Shown: positions 1 through 7,442 of the stretch, in pieces | Layout: every line of letters begins with the position of its first letter | Numbering within the stretch: position 1 is the stretch's first letter | NCBI GenBank assembly: GCA_022446965.1 | Contig: JAKVBV010000003.1 | Location: 30,113 to 94,112 of the forward strand | Direction of reading: 5' to 3' | Length of the DNA stretch: 64,000 bases | Source: Phycisphaerales bacterium | GTDB taxonomy: Bacteria; Planctomycetota; Phycisphaerae; Phycisphaerales; SM1A02 | The notes under the pieces: generated by a model | What the model was told of the DNA's origin: nothing | Database searches by the model: none | Seen by the model: the letters and a program-made list of their open reading frames with translations, nothing else | Translations under genes and position numbers: made by a program

Positions 1-59
1 AGATTCGCGATCTGCTCGAGCAGCGTGAAGCCATCGAGCGATCGACGAACTGCCCACAT
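1..59 (-). CDS. prepilin-like protein, N-terminal fragment cut by the window edge
   Basis: Reading the minus strand from the ATG at 59-57 gives 19 codons that run off the left edge. They encode a short basic leader (MWAVRRSLDG) followed by FTLLEQI, which matches the type IV prepilin cleavage site: Gly at -1, Phe at +1 and Glu at +5, with the hydrophobic helix beginning after it. A GAGG at a spacing of about ten bases upstream could serve as ribosome binding site. It is probably a pseudopilin or a secreted protein using a prepilin leader, as in many planctomycete genes. Only the leader is visible, so nothing can be said about the body of the protein. Confidence 0.45.
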   Translation of the reverse strand, partial: MWAVRRSLDGFTLLEQIAN

Positions 60-285
60 GGTCGACCAACCTCAATGCGCTTGACCCTCGACGATCTTGA
101 GCGCCACTTCGGTCGCAGTTGATCTGATCAGGGATCACACGGATCCACCGTTGGGTCGCCGGTCAGATCACACGCCCCCCCCCGTCCGCAAGAATCGCCA
201 GCAGATCAGCTACGAGCGGGGGCGTCAGTTATGAGCAGTGATCGCATCAAGGGGCCTCCGGGGACCTCCAGTCATACGACCAAAG

Positions 286-300
286 CCGACTTCAGGTCGG
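286..300 (-). terminator. weak hairpin after moaD
   Basis: A 5-bp stem CCGAC/GTCGG with a 5-base loop lies 11 bases past the moaD stop and is followed on the minus strand by CTTT. The T-tract is poor, so this is a weak candidate. The rest of 60-310 holds no gene I can support; a run of nine C at 175-183 is its most notable feature. Confidence 0.25.
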
Positions 301-310
301 ACTTCTTCGC

Positions 311-559
311 TCAACCACCGCTGACGGGCGGAATGAGCACCAGCTGCATGCCGTCATGCACGGCTGCATCGGGGGCCAGGTAGGCGGTGTCGGTGGCCAG
401 CGCGACGGCGCCGCCCAGGTCGGTGATCGCGGGGATCTGTGTCTGCAGCTGGTCCAGCACCGCGGCTGCGGTGGGGGCGCACATGATCGTCACGCCCATG
501 TCGCCCAATGGCTCGCGTAGCTGGCCGATCCCACGGACAGTGAGGGTGACTTCGATCAT
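311..559 (-). CDS. moaD: MoaD, molybdopterin synthase small (sulfur carrier) subunit
   Basis: 82-residue ubiquitin-like protein beginning MIEVTLTVRGIG and ending in the diagnostic Gly-Gly (PPVSGG), the residue pair that is adenylated and thiocarboxylated in MoaD/ThiS-type sulfur carriers. MoaD donates sulfur to precursor Z within molybdopterin synthase together with MoaE, which is not in this window. The ATG at 559 overlaps the moeA stop by four bases (ATGA), so translation is probably coupled to moeA. An open frame continues upstream to 640, but that part lies inside moeA and has no family similarity, so the shorter start is preferred. The pairing with moeA supports molybdenum cofactor synthesis rather than thiamine synthesis. 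Confidence 0.85.
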   Translation of the reverse strand: MIEVTLTVRGIGQLREPLGDMGVTIMCAPTAAAVLDQLQTQIPAITDLGGAVALATDTAYLAPDAAVHDGMQLVLIPPVSGG

Positions 560-1728
560 GTCATCAGCACCTGGACGCACGTGCCTGTGTCCAGTGTGTC
601 GCCGTGCAGTGGCAATCGAGCGATGGCGTTGGTGGCACATGTGTGCACCAGATCGCCCGAGCCGTGCCAGGTGGGAATGGACACGATGTCGTCACACACG
701 ATCGCTGGACGGAGCAGTTGTCGTCGGGCGTTTGGGGTAAAGGCGTGCTGCAGGGGAACATCGAGCCACCGCGGGCCAGGCTGGCCTCGCCAGAGGGTCG
801 CCGTCGTGGACACCAGCAGTGTGCCCATGACCAGCGCCGCCACGGGATTGCCTGGGAGGCACAGGACCAGTGTGTCGCCGAGGCGGCCGATCCGCACCGG
901 CTTGCCCGGTTTGAGTGCGGCTGTGACCACGTACCACTGCACACCAAGGGACTCGAGTGCCGGGGCGACATGGTCGCGTGCACCAGCGCTGATGCCGCCG
1001 GTGGTCACAAGCAATGGTGTGGATGCCGCGGCCCGGGCAAGCGCCTCGATCGTGGCCTCGAGATCATCTGGAAGATGCTCGTGCACCGCCTGCATGCCGT
1101 GTTCGGCGAGCAGTGTGCACAGCATCGGGGCATTGCTGTTGCGGATCTGCTGCGCAGCGGGTGTCTGCTCGAGGGGCACCACCTCATCGCCGCTGGTGCA
1201 TAAGGTGACGGCAACGTCCCCGGTAGGTAGGTCGATCGCCACGCCACACGATGCGGCAATACCCACTTCGGCTGGCCCCAGCGGTGTGCATGCGGGCAGC
1301 ACAACGTCGCCGTGCTTGGCATCGGCGGCACGGCGGTGGATGTTGGCGCCGCGGTTCGCGGTGGCGGTAACCGTGATCGCATCGCGATCGCCCGTGGTGT
1401 ATTCATGAGGCACCACGGTGTCGAGCGCATCGGGAACGGCTGCTCCGGTGGCGATCGCGACGCATGTGCCCGGCGGGGCGGTCACGCTCGCGCATTGGCC
1501 GGCAGCCACGTCACCGACACAGGGCAGGGGGCCGGGCAGGTCGGCATGGCGAAGGGCGTAGCCGTCCATGGCACTGCGATTGAACGGGGGTAGATCACGA
1601 TCGGCGTGCACGGCGGTCTGGGCGAGCGGACGTGGTTGGACACGGAGATCCGGCAGCGACACGTCGATGCCCGACGCCGCACTGCAGAGCGCCTGCATCA
1701 ACTCGTCGAAGGTGGCGTCGTGAATCAT
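556..1728 (-). CDS. moeA: MoeA, molybdopterin molybdenumtransferase
   Basis: 390-residue protein, the usual MoeA length. It inserts molybdenum into adenylylated molybdopterin in the cytoplasm. The N-terminal part has the family signature PPFNRSAMDGYAL (about residues 47-59); the MogA-like domain has TTGGISAG near residue 240 followed by RDHV, and the C-terminal part has PGKPVRIG and LPGNPVAA near residue 290. All expected active-site blocks are present and no frameshift is seen. The ATG at 1728 overlaps the stop of the BFD-like gene by four bases, and its own stop overlaps moaD by four, placing it in the unit that starts behind the cobalamin riboswitch at 3766-3925. Confidence 0.93.
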   Translation of the reverse strand: MIHDATFDELMQALCSAASGIDVSLPDLRVQPRPLAQTAVHADRDLPPFNRSAMDGYALRHADLPGPLPCVGDVAAGQCASVTAPPGTCVAIATGAAVPDALDTVVPHEYTTGDRDAITVTATANRGANIHRRAADAKHGDVVLPACTPLGPAEVGIAASCGVAIDLPTGDVAVTLCTSGDEVVPLEQTPAAQQIRNSNAPMLCTLLAEHGMQAVHEHLPDDLEATIEALARAAASTPLLVTTGGISAGARDHVAPALESLGVQWYVVTAALKPGKPVRIGRLGDTLVLCLPGNPVAALVMGTLLVSTTATLWRGQPGPRWLDVPLQHAFTPNARRQLLRPAIVCDDIVSIPTWHGSGDLVHTCATNAIARLPLHGDTLDTGTCVQVLMT

Positions 1729-1949
1729 GCCCCGGGCTTGTCTTGTTGCAGGACCAGCGGCACACGCGGTTCACCGGTCTCCAGCGATGTCGTCAGATAG
1801 CGACGGCACATGCCGCACGAGCCGGTGCACCCGAACTGTGCTTTGGCGTCGTCCACAGTCATCGAGTCACGTGATCGCGCCCAATCCAGCACGGTGGCGA
1901 AGGACACGTCGTGGCACACACAGCGATCAACCATGACAGGCTTGGGCAT
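1725..1949 (-). CDS. BFD-like [2Fe-2S]-binding protein
   Basis: A 74-residue protein with the cysteine pattern of the bacterioferritin-associated ferredoxin fold: C-x-C near residues 10-12 (DRCVCHDVSF) and a C-x2-C pair near residue 47 (TGSCGMCRRY). Family knowledge says such domains hold a [2Fe-2S] cluster and hand electrons or iron to a partner, for example to mobilise iron from bacterioferritin or as part of nitrite/molybdo-enzyme systems. Here it sits between a prepilin gene and moeA, overlapping moeA by four bases, so a role in electron transfer to a molybdoenzyme or cluster supply to cofactor synthesis is possible but only inferred. The ATG at 1934 is an alternative start five codons inside. 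Confidence 0.75.
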   Translation of the reverse strand: MPKPVMVDRCVCHDVSFATVLDWARSRDSMTVDDAKAQFGCTGSCGMCRRYLTTSLETGEPRVPLVLQQDKPGA

Positions 1950-1957
1950 GAGGCAGC

Positions 1958-2773
1958 TCAGCGTGGATCGTAGGCCGAGGCGTCGTCGGACAGGAATCCA
2001 TTGGCGGGCCAGTCGAGTGTGTCCACGATCCACCCGGGCAGCGCATCGGCGTGCATGCCTCGGAATGCCTGTCGCGCGGTGTCCACCGAGCCATCCACGC
2101 GAGCCACGTTGGAGCCATCGCGAAAGGCCTGCCCGCCTGCGTAGGCGAGGTCGTATTGGGGGCTGACGTTCTCCGGCGATCGCATGAACTTGTTGACGCC
2201 ACCACGTCGTCCACCCACGCCAAAGAGGGCTGTGGTCGAGCCTCTACGGCATTGGGCCAGCGTGAGGTGTGTGTCGCCATCGAGATTGGCCTTGGGGGAG
2301 ATCAAGTCCCATGCGCCAAGGCGTGCGTCTCCCGACCCGGGGGTGCGCGACTCACCGGCAATGAAGGCGACGTTGTAGTTGTATCCCGTCACAGGGTCAC
2401 CATTCCAAGTGGCATCGATTGCGACAGCGGTTGGGCAGTGCATCACGCCTTGTGCGTTCACGCCGTTGACGTGTGACCACAACGTGCCTGGCTGCACCGT
2501 GCCATCGGGGCGACGATGCCAGTCCCATGCCCGCACATCGCCGCTGAGGCAGTTTCGATCCGTGCCGTGCAGCAAGGCCGGCGGCAGCGTGCCCTCATGT
2601 TCGGTGGCCCATGACAGCGCGCCCAGTGTCATCTGGCGAAGGTGCGCGATGCAGGTGGCTCGAATCGCCGCTTGCTGCGCCGCCGCGGACATGGTGGCCA
2701 CCACGCCGGCGATGACGCACAGGATGGCGATCACCACCAGCATTTCGATCATGGTGAAGCCTCGATGGATCAC
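1958..2773 (-). CDS. prepilin-like (type II secretion pseudopilin/DUF1559-type) protein
   Basis: A 271-residue protein with a very short leader ending at Gly and then FTMIEMLVVIAIL, a classic prepilin N-terminal helix with Glu at +5. The C-terminal globular part contains His-Cys-Pro and many Gly/Asp residues and ends with a segment mentioning no known catalytic motif. Such proteins are abundant in planctomycetes and are processed by prepilin peptidase. The GTG at 2773 is preferred because it overlaps the upstream stop as GTGA and has a GGAG at good spacing; a GTG at 2782 in the same frame is possible. The downstream BFD-like gene starts eight bases after its stop. Confidence 0.75.
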   Translation of the reverse strand: MIHRGFTMIEMLVVIAILCVIAGVVATMSAAAQQAAIRATCIAHLRQMTLGALSWATEHEGTLPPALLHGTDRNCLSGDVRAWDWHRRPDGTVQPGTLWSHVNGVNAQGVMHCPTAVAIDATWNGDPVTGYNYNVAFIAGESRTPGSGDARLGAWDLISPKANLDGDTHLTLAQCRRGSTTALFGVGGRRGGVNKFMRSPENVSPQYDLAYAGGQAFRDGSNVARVDGSVDTARQAFRGMHADALPGWIVDTLDWPANGFLSDDASAYDPR

Positions 2774-3642
2774 GGCCAGCACTCCAGCACCAGCAAGAGA
2801 TCACCGACATCCACCACGCCGTCAGCAGTGCGGTCGGCCAGGTGCAGTCCGGTGTGGCCGAAGGCACCGACCACCGCGAGAATGTCGTCGACATTGACAA
2901 GGTGATCGCCGGTCGCGTCACCCCATCGGCCCACGTCGACCACGGCATCGATCTCCGGCGTGAGGAAGGCGTCATCAGACACGCTGATGCGGACAAAGCT
3001 GATGGCGGCCAGTCCAGTTGGGGCGAGATCAACGCCTGTTCCACCAGCGCTCCCGTCGTACAGCGGCACGATGGCATCCCAGCCCTGACCCATGATGTCG
3101 TCGACCGTGTGCGTTGGTGCCATGGGGCGAACCACATCGGAGGGAAGATCGCCCGGATCGACGGCATACGGGCCAGTGTCCCGCCAGGCCATGGTGGGCC
3201 ACAACGCATCGGCGAGGGGGTCCACCTGGATCCAGGTCGTGCCGTCGGCGCTCACTTCCACCACGCCGCCGTCTCCCCCAAAGAGGCCAGCGCAGATGCC
3301 CGCGGGGTAGGCCCCGTCGATCAGGCCGGCGTTGCCAAAGAGCAGCAGGTCGACGCCGTAGAGATTGGCCGGGTCGTCGATCACAGGTTCATCAAACCCC
3401 AGCACGATGAAACCGCCAGCCCCCAGCGACACGAGTTCATCCGGGCTCCAGGCCGGAGCGAAGGGGGAGACCACCATCGGTTGGCCGGCGGCCTCACCGG
3501 TGAGGCGTTCAGGAGGGCCAAGTGCCGTGGCCGGTTGGTCGTAGCCTGGCGAGCCGCCTACACCTGGGGCGAAGTCCACCACCTGATCCGCAAACGGATC
3601 GGCGCAGAGCATGGCGAGAAGGCTCGTGGCGAGGGCCAGCAT
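2770..3642 (-). CDS. secreted protein with dockerin-like C-terminus, under a cobalamin riboswitch
   Basis: 290 residues: a signal peptide (about 1-14, hydrophobic, ending near LCA), a beta-rich body and two Asp/Asn-rich dockerin-like repeats at the end (GDATGDHLVNVDD and the repeat ending in LVLECWP). The body has features I associate with 'cell surface protein' genes found beside B12 receptor loci: an early ALGPP, a SLGAGGFIVLGFDEP block, a DLLLFGNA block and VEVSADGTTW. That likeness is from memory and unverified. The cobalamin riboswitch directly upstream supports a role in B12 or cobinamide capture, acting outside the cell. The ATG at 3642 has only a weak GGA upstream. The stop overlaps the prepilin start. 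Confidence 0.7.
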   Translation of the reverse strand: MLALATSLLAMLCADPFADQVVDFAPGVGGSPGYDQPATALGPPERLTGEAAGQPMVVSPFAPAWSPDELVSLGAGGFIVLGFDEPVIDDPANLYGVDLLLFGNAGLIDGAYPAGICAGLFGGDGGVVEVSADGTTWIQVDPLADALWPTMAWRDTGPYAVDPGDLPSDVVRPMAPTHTVDDIMGQGWDAIVPLYDGSAGGTGVDLAPTGLAAISFVRISVSDDAFLTPEIDAVVDVGRWGDATGDHLVNVDDILAVVGAFGHTGLHLADRTADGVVDVGDLLLVLECWP

Positions 3643-3765
3643 GAGGGATCCAGGGGGGTGAGCGGCCCAAACACGTGCATTCCACGCTCAGCAGGGTCTG
3701 TCGGCGTCGACGGGCTCCCCGCAGGGCGGGCAAGGGCCACGGCGCCGACCCGATGCGCGCGGGTC

Positions 3766-3925
3766 GAAAAACCACCGGCTCGGGCAGGTCTTCCGGCTCC
3801 GGGATTCGCCTCGCCTTCCCATCTTCGGCGGTGCGAAGACAGTGGCGTCTTGAGGCTCGTCAGCTGGCCCACGCAGGGGCTGAACCGACCTTCCCGTCAC
3901 GGCGGCGCGTCCGCGGTGGTTTTTC
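3766..3925 (-). promoter_or_regulatory. cobalamin riboswitch
   Basis: On the minus strand the segment contains the B12 box GCCGGAAGACCTGCC (3783-3797) preceded by GAATCCCGGA, the GGGAAGGCG block (3812-3820) and GCCACT (3841-3846), in the order of the cobalamin aptamer core. The ends form a perfect 12-bp closing stem P1 (3914-3925 with 3766-3777). The aptamer is short, about 160 nt, and the P3 region does not follow the longest consensus. The 123 bases to the start codon at 3642 contain GC-rich hairpins but no U-tract, so control is probably at translation, or by a non-canonical terminator. No other gene lies between the aptamer and the secreted-protein gene. Confidence 0.9.
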
Positions 3926-4091
3926 ACCACGCTTCCCTGTTGCCACGACCCACTTGAGTGAGCCGTACCCGTGCCGGGGGCAGTATAGTGACCTCTCACA
4001 GTTCCACCCCCTTTGACGGTGAGGGGTGGTTGCATCGTGAAGCCGTCGCAGATTCGTGGTGAGTTGGGGCTCACCGTTGGAGATTGACCGA

Positions 4092-6251
4092 ATGCAGTTC
4101 GCACACCGCCTTGGCCTTGCCGCCGTGCTCGCCGCTTTGCTCACCCTGCCTGCCCGTGCTGCCGATGCCGTGCAACTGCTGGATGACTTCGTGCACTACA
4201 GCCTGACCGCACAGGTCGACCTGGCGCAAGCCAGTGGGCAGCAACTGCTGGACAGTGATCTGTCTGATGCCGAATTGGCCAACATCGTCGACGATGATCC
4301 CAATCTCCGCGACCGCCTCGTGCGTGCCCTGCGATGGGGACGTGAAGTGCCCACGCTGGAAGAGATTTCCGGTCAGATCGAAGTGCGAGTCGAAGTGGGT
4401 CGCCTTGATCAAGCCCGTGACGAAGCGCGGCTCGAAGAAGCCATCACAATGCTTGGTGGCACACGCCGCGAGCGTCAACTGGGCGCTGGTCGCCTGCTCG
4501 CTGGTGGCGAGCATGCCGTTCCCGCCATGTTGCGTGCGCTGGACAGCGGTGATCTCCCGCAAGACATCCGTATGGAAGTGGTGCAGTTGCTGCCAGCCAT
4601 CGGACGCGAAGCGGTCACTCCACTGGCGACGGCGCTGCCGCATCTCCCCCCGGATCAACAAGTGATCGTGGCGCATACGCTGTCGGAAATTGGCTACCCC
4701 CATGCTGGACATGCACTGGTCACGCTGCATCAAGATGGTGGCTCGACCGACGTCACGTCTGCAGCCGCAGCCGACGCCCTTGAAGCTCTGGGCATGCGTG
4801 ATCCTGCAGCCGCCGATCTGGCATCCATGCACTCACAGATGGCTCGTCAGTACCTCTCGGAATTGGAGCACCTGCGTGCTCGTCCGGTGCGTGTGCGTGA
4901 TCAAGCCGGCGCTGTGGTCAAGCACAACGTCTGGAGCTGGGATCCAACCATCGGTCTGGTCACCGTGACCGTGCCCGAAGACCTCTTCTTCCCGGTGATG
5001 GCGGCTCGTCATGCCCATGCGGCCCGCTCCATGTCTCCGGAAGATCGTGCAGCCTTGGCTGCCTTTGTCGCCGCCAACTTGCGTCTGGCGCACCGCATGG
5101 GCGAGGCTGACCTCGCCGCCGTGTTGCCTGAGCTTGACCGGTCTCCAGCCTTCTATGCCACCGTGCACGGCCCCGATGTGGCCCGTGACGTGCTGGCTAT
5201 GGCGATGGACCAGCAGGATGTCGAACTGTCGCTGGATGCCCTGCAGGCCATGGGCCGCGTGGCGGGTGCCGACGATCTGGTCGGTGGCGGAGATCGTGAG
5301 CCGCTGGTCGAGGCCCTTGTCTTTGACGACCCCCGCGTGCGCTACGAAGCCGCGTTGGTCGCCGCGAGCGCCATGCCGTCGGGTGCCTTCGCCGGTGCCG
5401 AGCGTGTCGTGCCGCTGCTGGGCCGAGCCGCCTTGGGTGGCGCTGGTCGTCTGGCTGCCGTTGCTGCGGCCTCGGAAGCGGCTCGTGCCACCGCAGTCGA
5501 AGCCCTTGAGGCGGCCGGCTATCGCGTCGTTGCTGTAGGCAGCGGCCTCGATACGACGATGCCCGAGGGCGGTGCCCTTGATCTGGTGTGGGTCGAACTC
5601 AGCTCGCCCCAAAGTGCTGGTGCGGAGTACGCCGCGCCGTTGCTGGAGTCGCTTGGCCTGCCCGTCCTCATGGTGCTGCCCGAGGCGGATCTGGCTCGTG
5701 CCCGACCCGTGCTCGAGACGGTCCCTGGGCTGACCCTCATGCAGCAGGGCACGTCTGCCGATGGCGCCGCGGCCGTACTGGGTGACATCGCCGCACGTGA
5801 CGCGCTCAGTGAAACCGATCGCCGCATGTATGCCGCTCGTTCGCTGGCCTTGCTTCGCGACATGGCGATGCACCGTCCCGATGGGCTCAGCACGATCGAT
5901 GCCCTTGGCCCGCTGCGTCAATTGGTGCAGCACGGCGAAGGCGGGCAGCAGTTGATGGCCGGTGAAGTCCTCGCCTCGCTGGATGATGCTCAAGCACAGC
6001 GTGCACTGCTCGATGCGGCCCTAGCCCCCGAAGCGGGCGAAGACCGTGATCGACTCCTGGATCTTGCTGCCACCAGCGTGCGTCGCCATGGCGACTTCTC
6101 CACGCGGCGCCAGCGTGCGGATCTCGAGGCGTTGCTGGACTCCAGCAGTGGTGCCGAGGCTGAAGCGGGTGCCCGATTGCAGGGATCACTTGCGTCGTCC
6201 AACGAGCGGGCCTCGTCCAAAGATCAGATCGAGGCTGCGGCCAACCACTGA
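4092..6251 (+). CDS. exported HEAT-repeat protein
   Basis: 719-residue protein with a signal peptide (MQFAHRLGLAAVLAALLTLP, cleavage after ARA) and long stretches of helical repeats rich in Ala, Leu and Asp with the look of HEAT/ARM repeats, for example around residues 120-240 (LLAGGEHAVPAMLRAL, LLPAIGREAVTPLATAL). Such alpha-solenoid proteins are scaffolds; no catalytic motif is seen. A middle section (about residues 460-580) has a Rossmann-like alternation with VVAVGSG and VWVELSSP and may be a degenerate receiver-like fold. The ATG at 4092 is chosen because GGAG lies 11 bases upstream and the signal peptide begins there; a start 12 codons upstream is less likely. It is transcribed away from the riboswitch unit. 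Confidence 0.75.
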   Translation: MQFAHRLGLAAVLAALLTLPARAADAVQLLDDFVHYSLTAQVDLAQASGQQLLDSDLSDAELANIVDDDPNLRDRLVRALRWGREVPTLEEISGQIEVRVEVGRLDQARDEARLEEAITMLGGTRRERQLGAGRLLAGGEHAVPAMLRALDSGDLPQDIRMEVVQLLPAIGREAVTPLATALPHLPPDQQVIVAHTLSEIGYPHAGHALVTLHQDGGSTDVTSAAAADALEALGMRDPAAADLASMHSQMARQYLSELEHLRARPVRVRDQAGAVVKHNVWSWDPTIGLVTVTVPEDLFFPVMAARHAHAARSMSPEDRAALAAFVAANLRLAHRMGEADLAAVLPELDRSPAFYATVHGPDVARDVLAMAMDQQDVELSLDALQAMGRVAGADDLVGGGDREPLVEALVFDDPRVRYEAALVAASAMPSGAFAGAERVVPLLGRAALGGAGRLAAVAAASEAARATAVEALEAAGYRVVAVGSGLDTTMPEGGALDLVWVELSSPQSAGAEYAAPLLESLGLPVLMVLPEADLARARPVLETVPGLTLMQQGTSADGAAAVLGDIAARDALSETDRRMYAARSLALLRDMAMHRPDGLSTIDALGPLRQLVQHGEGGQQLMAGEVLASLDDAQAQRALLDAALAPEAGEDRDRLLDLAATSVRRHGDFSTRRQRADLEALLDSSSGAEAEAGARLQGSLASSNERASSKDQIEAAANH

Positions 6252-6325
6252 TCCGGTGTTCACGTCAGGTGGTGAGTCGATCATCCCGGCATTGCGCCTT
6301 GGGACTTTCGGTCGACTTGGCCTCG

Positions 6326-6334
6326 TGGTATCCT
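6326..6334 (+). promoter_or_regulatory. extended -10 promoter element of the tRNA-Thr gene
   Basis: TGG followed by TATCCT forms an extended -10 element about 44 bases before the tRNA. The matching -35 position reads TTCGGT, a poor match, as is tolerated with an extended -10. Confidence 0.35.
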
Positions 6335-6377
6335 TGTCATCTTGCAGTGGCACACCAAGCGGTGTTGCCGTCGACCT

Positions 6378-6450
6378 GCCGCCCTAGCTCAGTTGGTAGA
6401 GCGGAGCTTTCGTAAAGCTCAGGTCACCGGTTCGAGTCCGGTGGGTGGCT
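6378..6450 (+). tRNA. tRNA-Thr (anticodon CGT)
   Basis: The 73 bases fold into a complete cloverleaf: acceptor stem GCCGCCC with GGGTGGC (one G-T pair), D arm GCTC/GAGC with AGTTGGTA loop, anticodon stem GAGCT/AGCTC with loop TTCGTAA giving anticodon CGT for the ACG codon, and T arm ACCGG-TTCGAGT-CCGGT. The discriminator is T and no CCA is encoded. A run of T follows directly after the acceptor and may end transcription. A protein reading frame passing through this region is spurious. Confidence 0.96.
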
Positions 6451-6491
6451 TTTTTGAGGATCGGGGACAATCATGTGGCCGACAGGCAAAT

Positions 6492-6514
6492 GGGCCCGAG
6501 CCACGCTCGGGCCC
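6492..6514 (+). terminator. hairpin between tRNA-Thr and the LolA-like gene
   Basis: Perfect 10-bp GC-rich stem (GGGCCCGAGC with GCTCGGGCCC) and a 3-base loop, followed by GTTGT. It ends about 20 bases before the next start codon, so it probably terminates the tRNA transcript. Confidence 0.55.
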
Positions 6515-6536
6515 GTTGTATGAGGAGCCGCCACAC

Positions 6537-7427
6537 ATGTCATCCCACCGATCACGGCCACGATTGATGTTCGCCTGGACTGCTGGAGGTTGCACCCATG
6601 CTATGGCCGGAGTCCTTGTGGCGAGTGTGGTGTTGGCCAGTGCCCCCGCCACAGGGCAGGACAGCCCGGCACCGGTACCCGCTGACGCCGCAGCCAGCAC
6701 GGTTGGCGATGCGCAGGCGATGGCGGTGATCGACCGGTACATCGAAGCCACTGGGGGCGCCCAAGCGTGGGCTGCACTGACGAGTATCCGGGGCATGGGG
6801 CGAATCGTGATGCCGGGACTCCCGGTATCAGGACGATTCACGGTCGAGCAGACTCGCACGGCCTATCGCCTGTCCGTGGACATGTTTCAGATCACACCCG
6901 ATGGTGAGACGCATGTGGCACATCAAGTCACGGTGCGTAATGGCGACCGCACATGGCGACAGCAAGGGGACGGACAGCCGGAGCCCTTGAACCGCGTGGC
7001 CCACGCCGATCTCATCCGAAAGCAGTACTTCAATCCACTGAGTGATGTGGCCGCCCGGTACTCATCGGTCACGCTGGAAGGCACTGAAGACGTGGACGGC
7101 ATGCCGTGCATGAAGATCGCCATGGTGCCCAAGGACACTTCGGCACCCACTGAACTTCGGTGGTTCGATGTGGCCGAGGGCTTGCAGCGCAAGATCGCTG
7201 AGACGCCACGTGGTGGTGGCGTCACCGCCGAGGTCTATCTGTCGGACTATCGGCAGGTGGGCACGGTGAAACTGCACCATGCCATTCGCATTGCTTCGGT
7301 GGGCGCATCGATTGAACGCATCTTCGATGCGATGCAGACGAATGTCTCGATCGACGCGTGTCTGTTCGAACCGCCATCTGAGGCACCGACGACACCTGGG
7401 GCACCGGCGGCACCGGCCACGCCCTGA
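6537..7427 (+). CDS. exported LolA-like protein of unknown function
   Basis: 296-residue protein with a long signal peptide (hydrophobic MAGVLVASVVLASAPAT, cleavage likely after TGQ). The body starts with AMAVIDRYIEATGGAQAW and contains repeated beta-strand patterns (GRIVMPGLPVSGRFTVEQ, ...) typical of LolA/LppX-like half-barrels that bind lipids or lipoproteins; I recognise the general fold only. The C-terminus is Pro/Ala/Thr-rich. GAGGAG at 6522-6527 gives the ribosome binding site for the ATG at 6537. It resembles in layout the protein at 56491-57273, which sits with an ABC exporter. Its stop is only 15 bases from the convergent gene at 7443. Confidence 0.65.
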   Translation: MSSHRSRPRLMFAWTAGGCTHAMAGVLVASVVLASAPATGQDSPAPVPADAAASTVGDAQAMAVIDRYIEATGGAQAWAALTSIRGMGRIVMPGLPVSGRFTVEQTRTAYRLSVDMFQITPDGETHVAHQVTVRNGDRTWRQQGDGQPEPLNRVAHADLIRKQYFNPLSDVAARYSSVTLEGTEDVDGMPCMKIAMVPKDTSAPTELRWFDVAEGLQRKIAETPRGGGVTAEVYLSDYRQVGTVKLHHAIRIASVGASIERIFDAMQTNVSIDACLFEPPSEAPTTPGAPAAPATP

Positions 7428-7442
7428 TGAAGGCAAGGGTAC

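Noticed and set aside
175..183. Run of nine C next to short minus-strand frames (VADLLAILADGGG and a Cys/Asp-rich peptide) that look like a dockerin remnant
   Set aside because: Both frames are closed by stops within about 25 codons and no start is present; a frameshifted pseudogene cannot be told from chance.
3954..3989. TTGAGT and TATAGT as promoter of the HEAT-repeat gene
   Set aside because: The spacing is 24 bases, too long; TATAGT may still be a -10 but has no supported -35.
6342..6536. Upstream extension of the LolA-like frame through the tRNA
   Set aside because: It translates the tRNA and terminator; the signal peptide and ribosome binding site fit the ATG at 6537.
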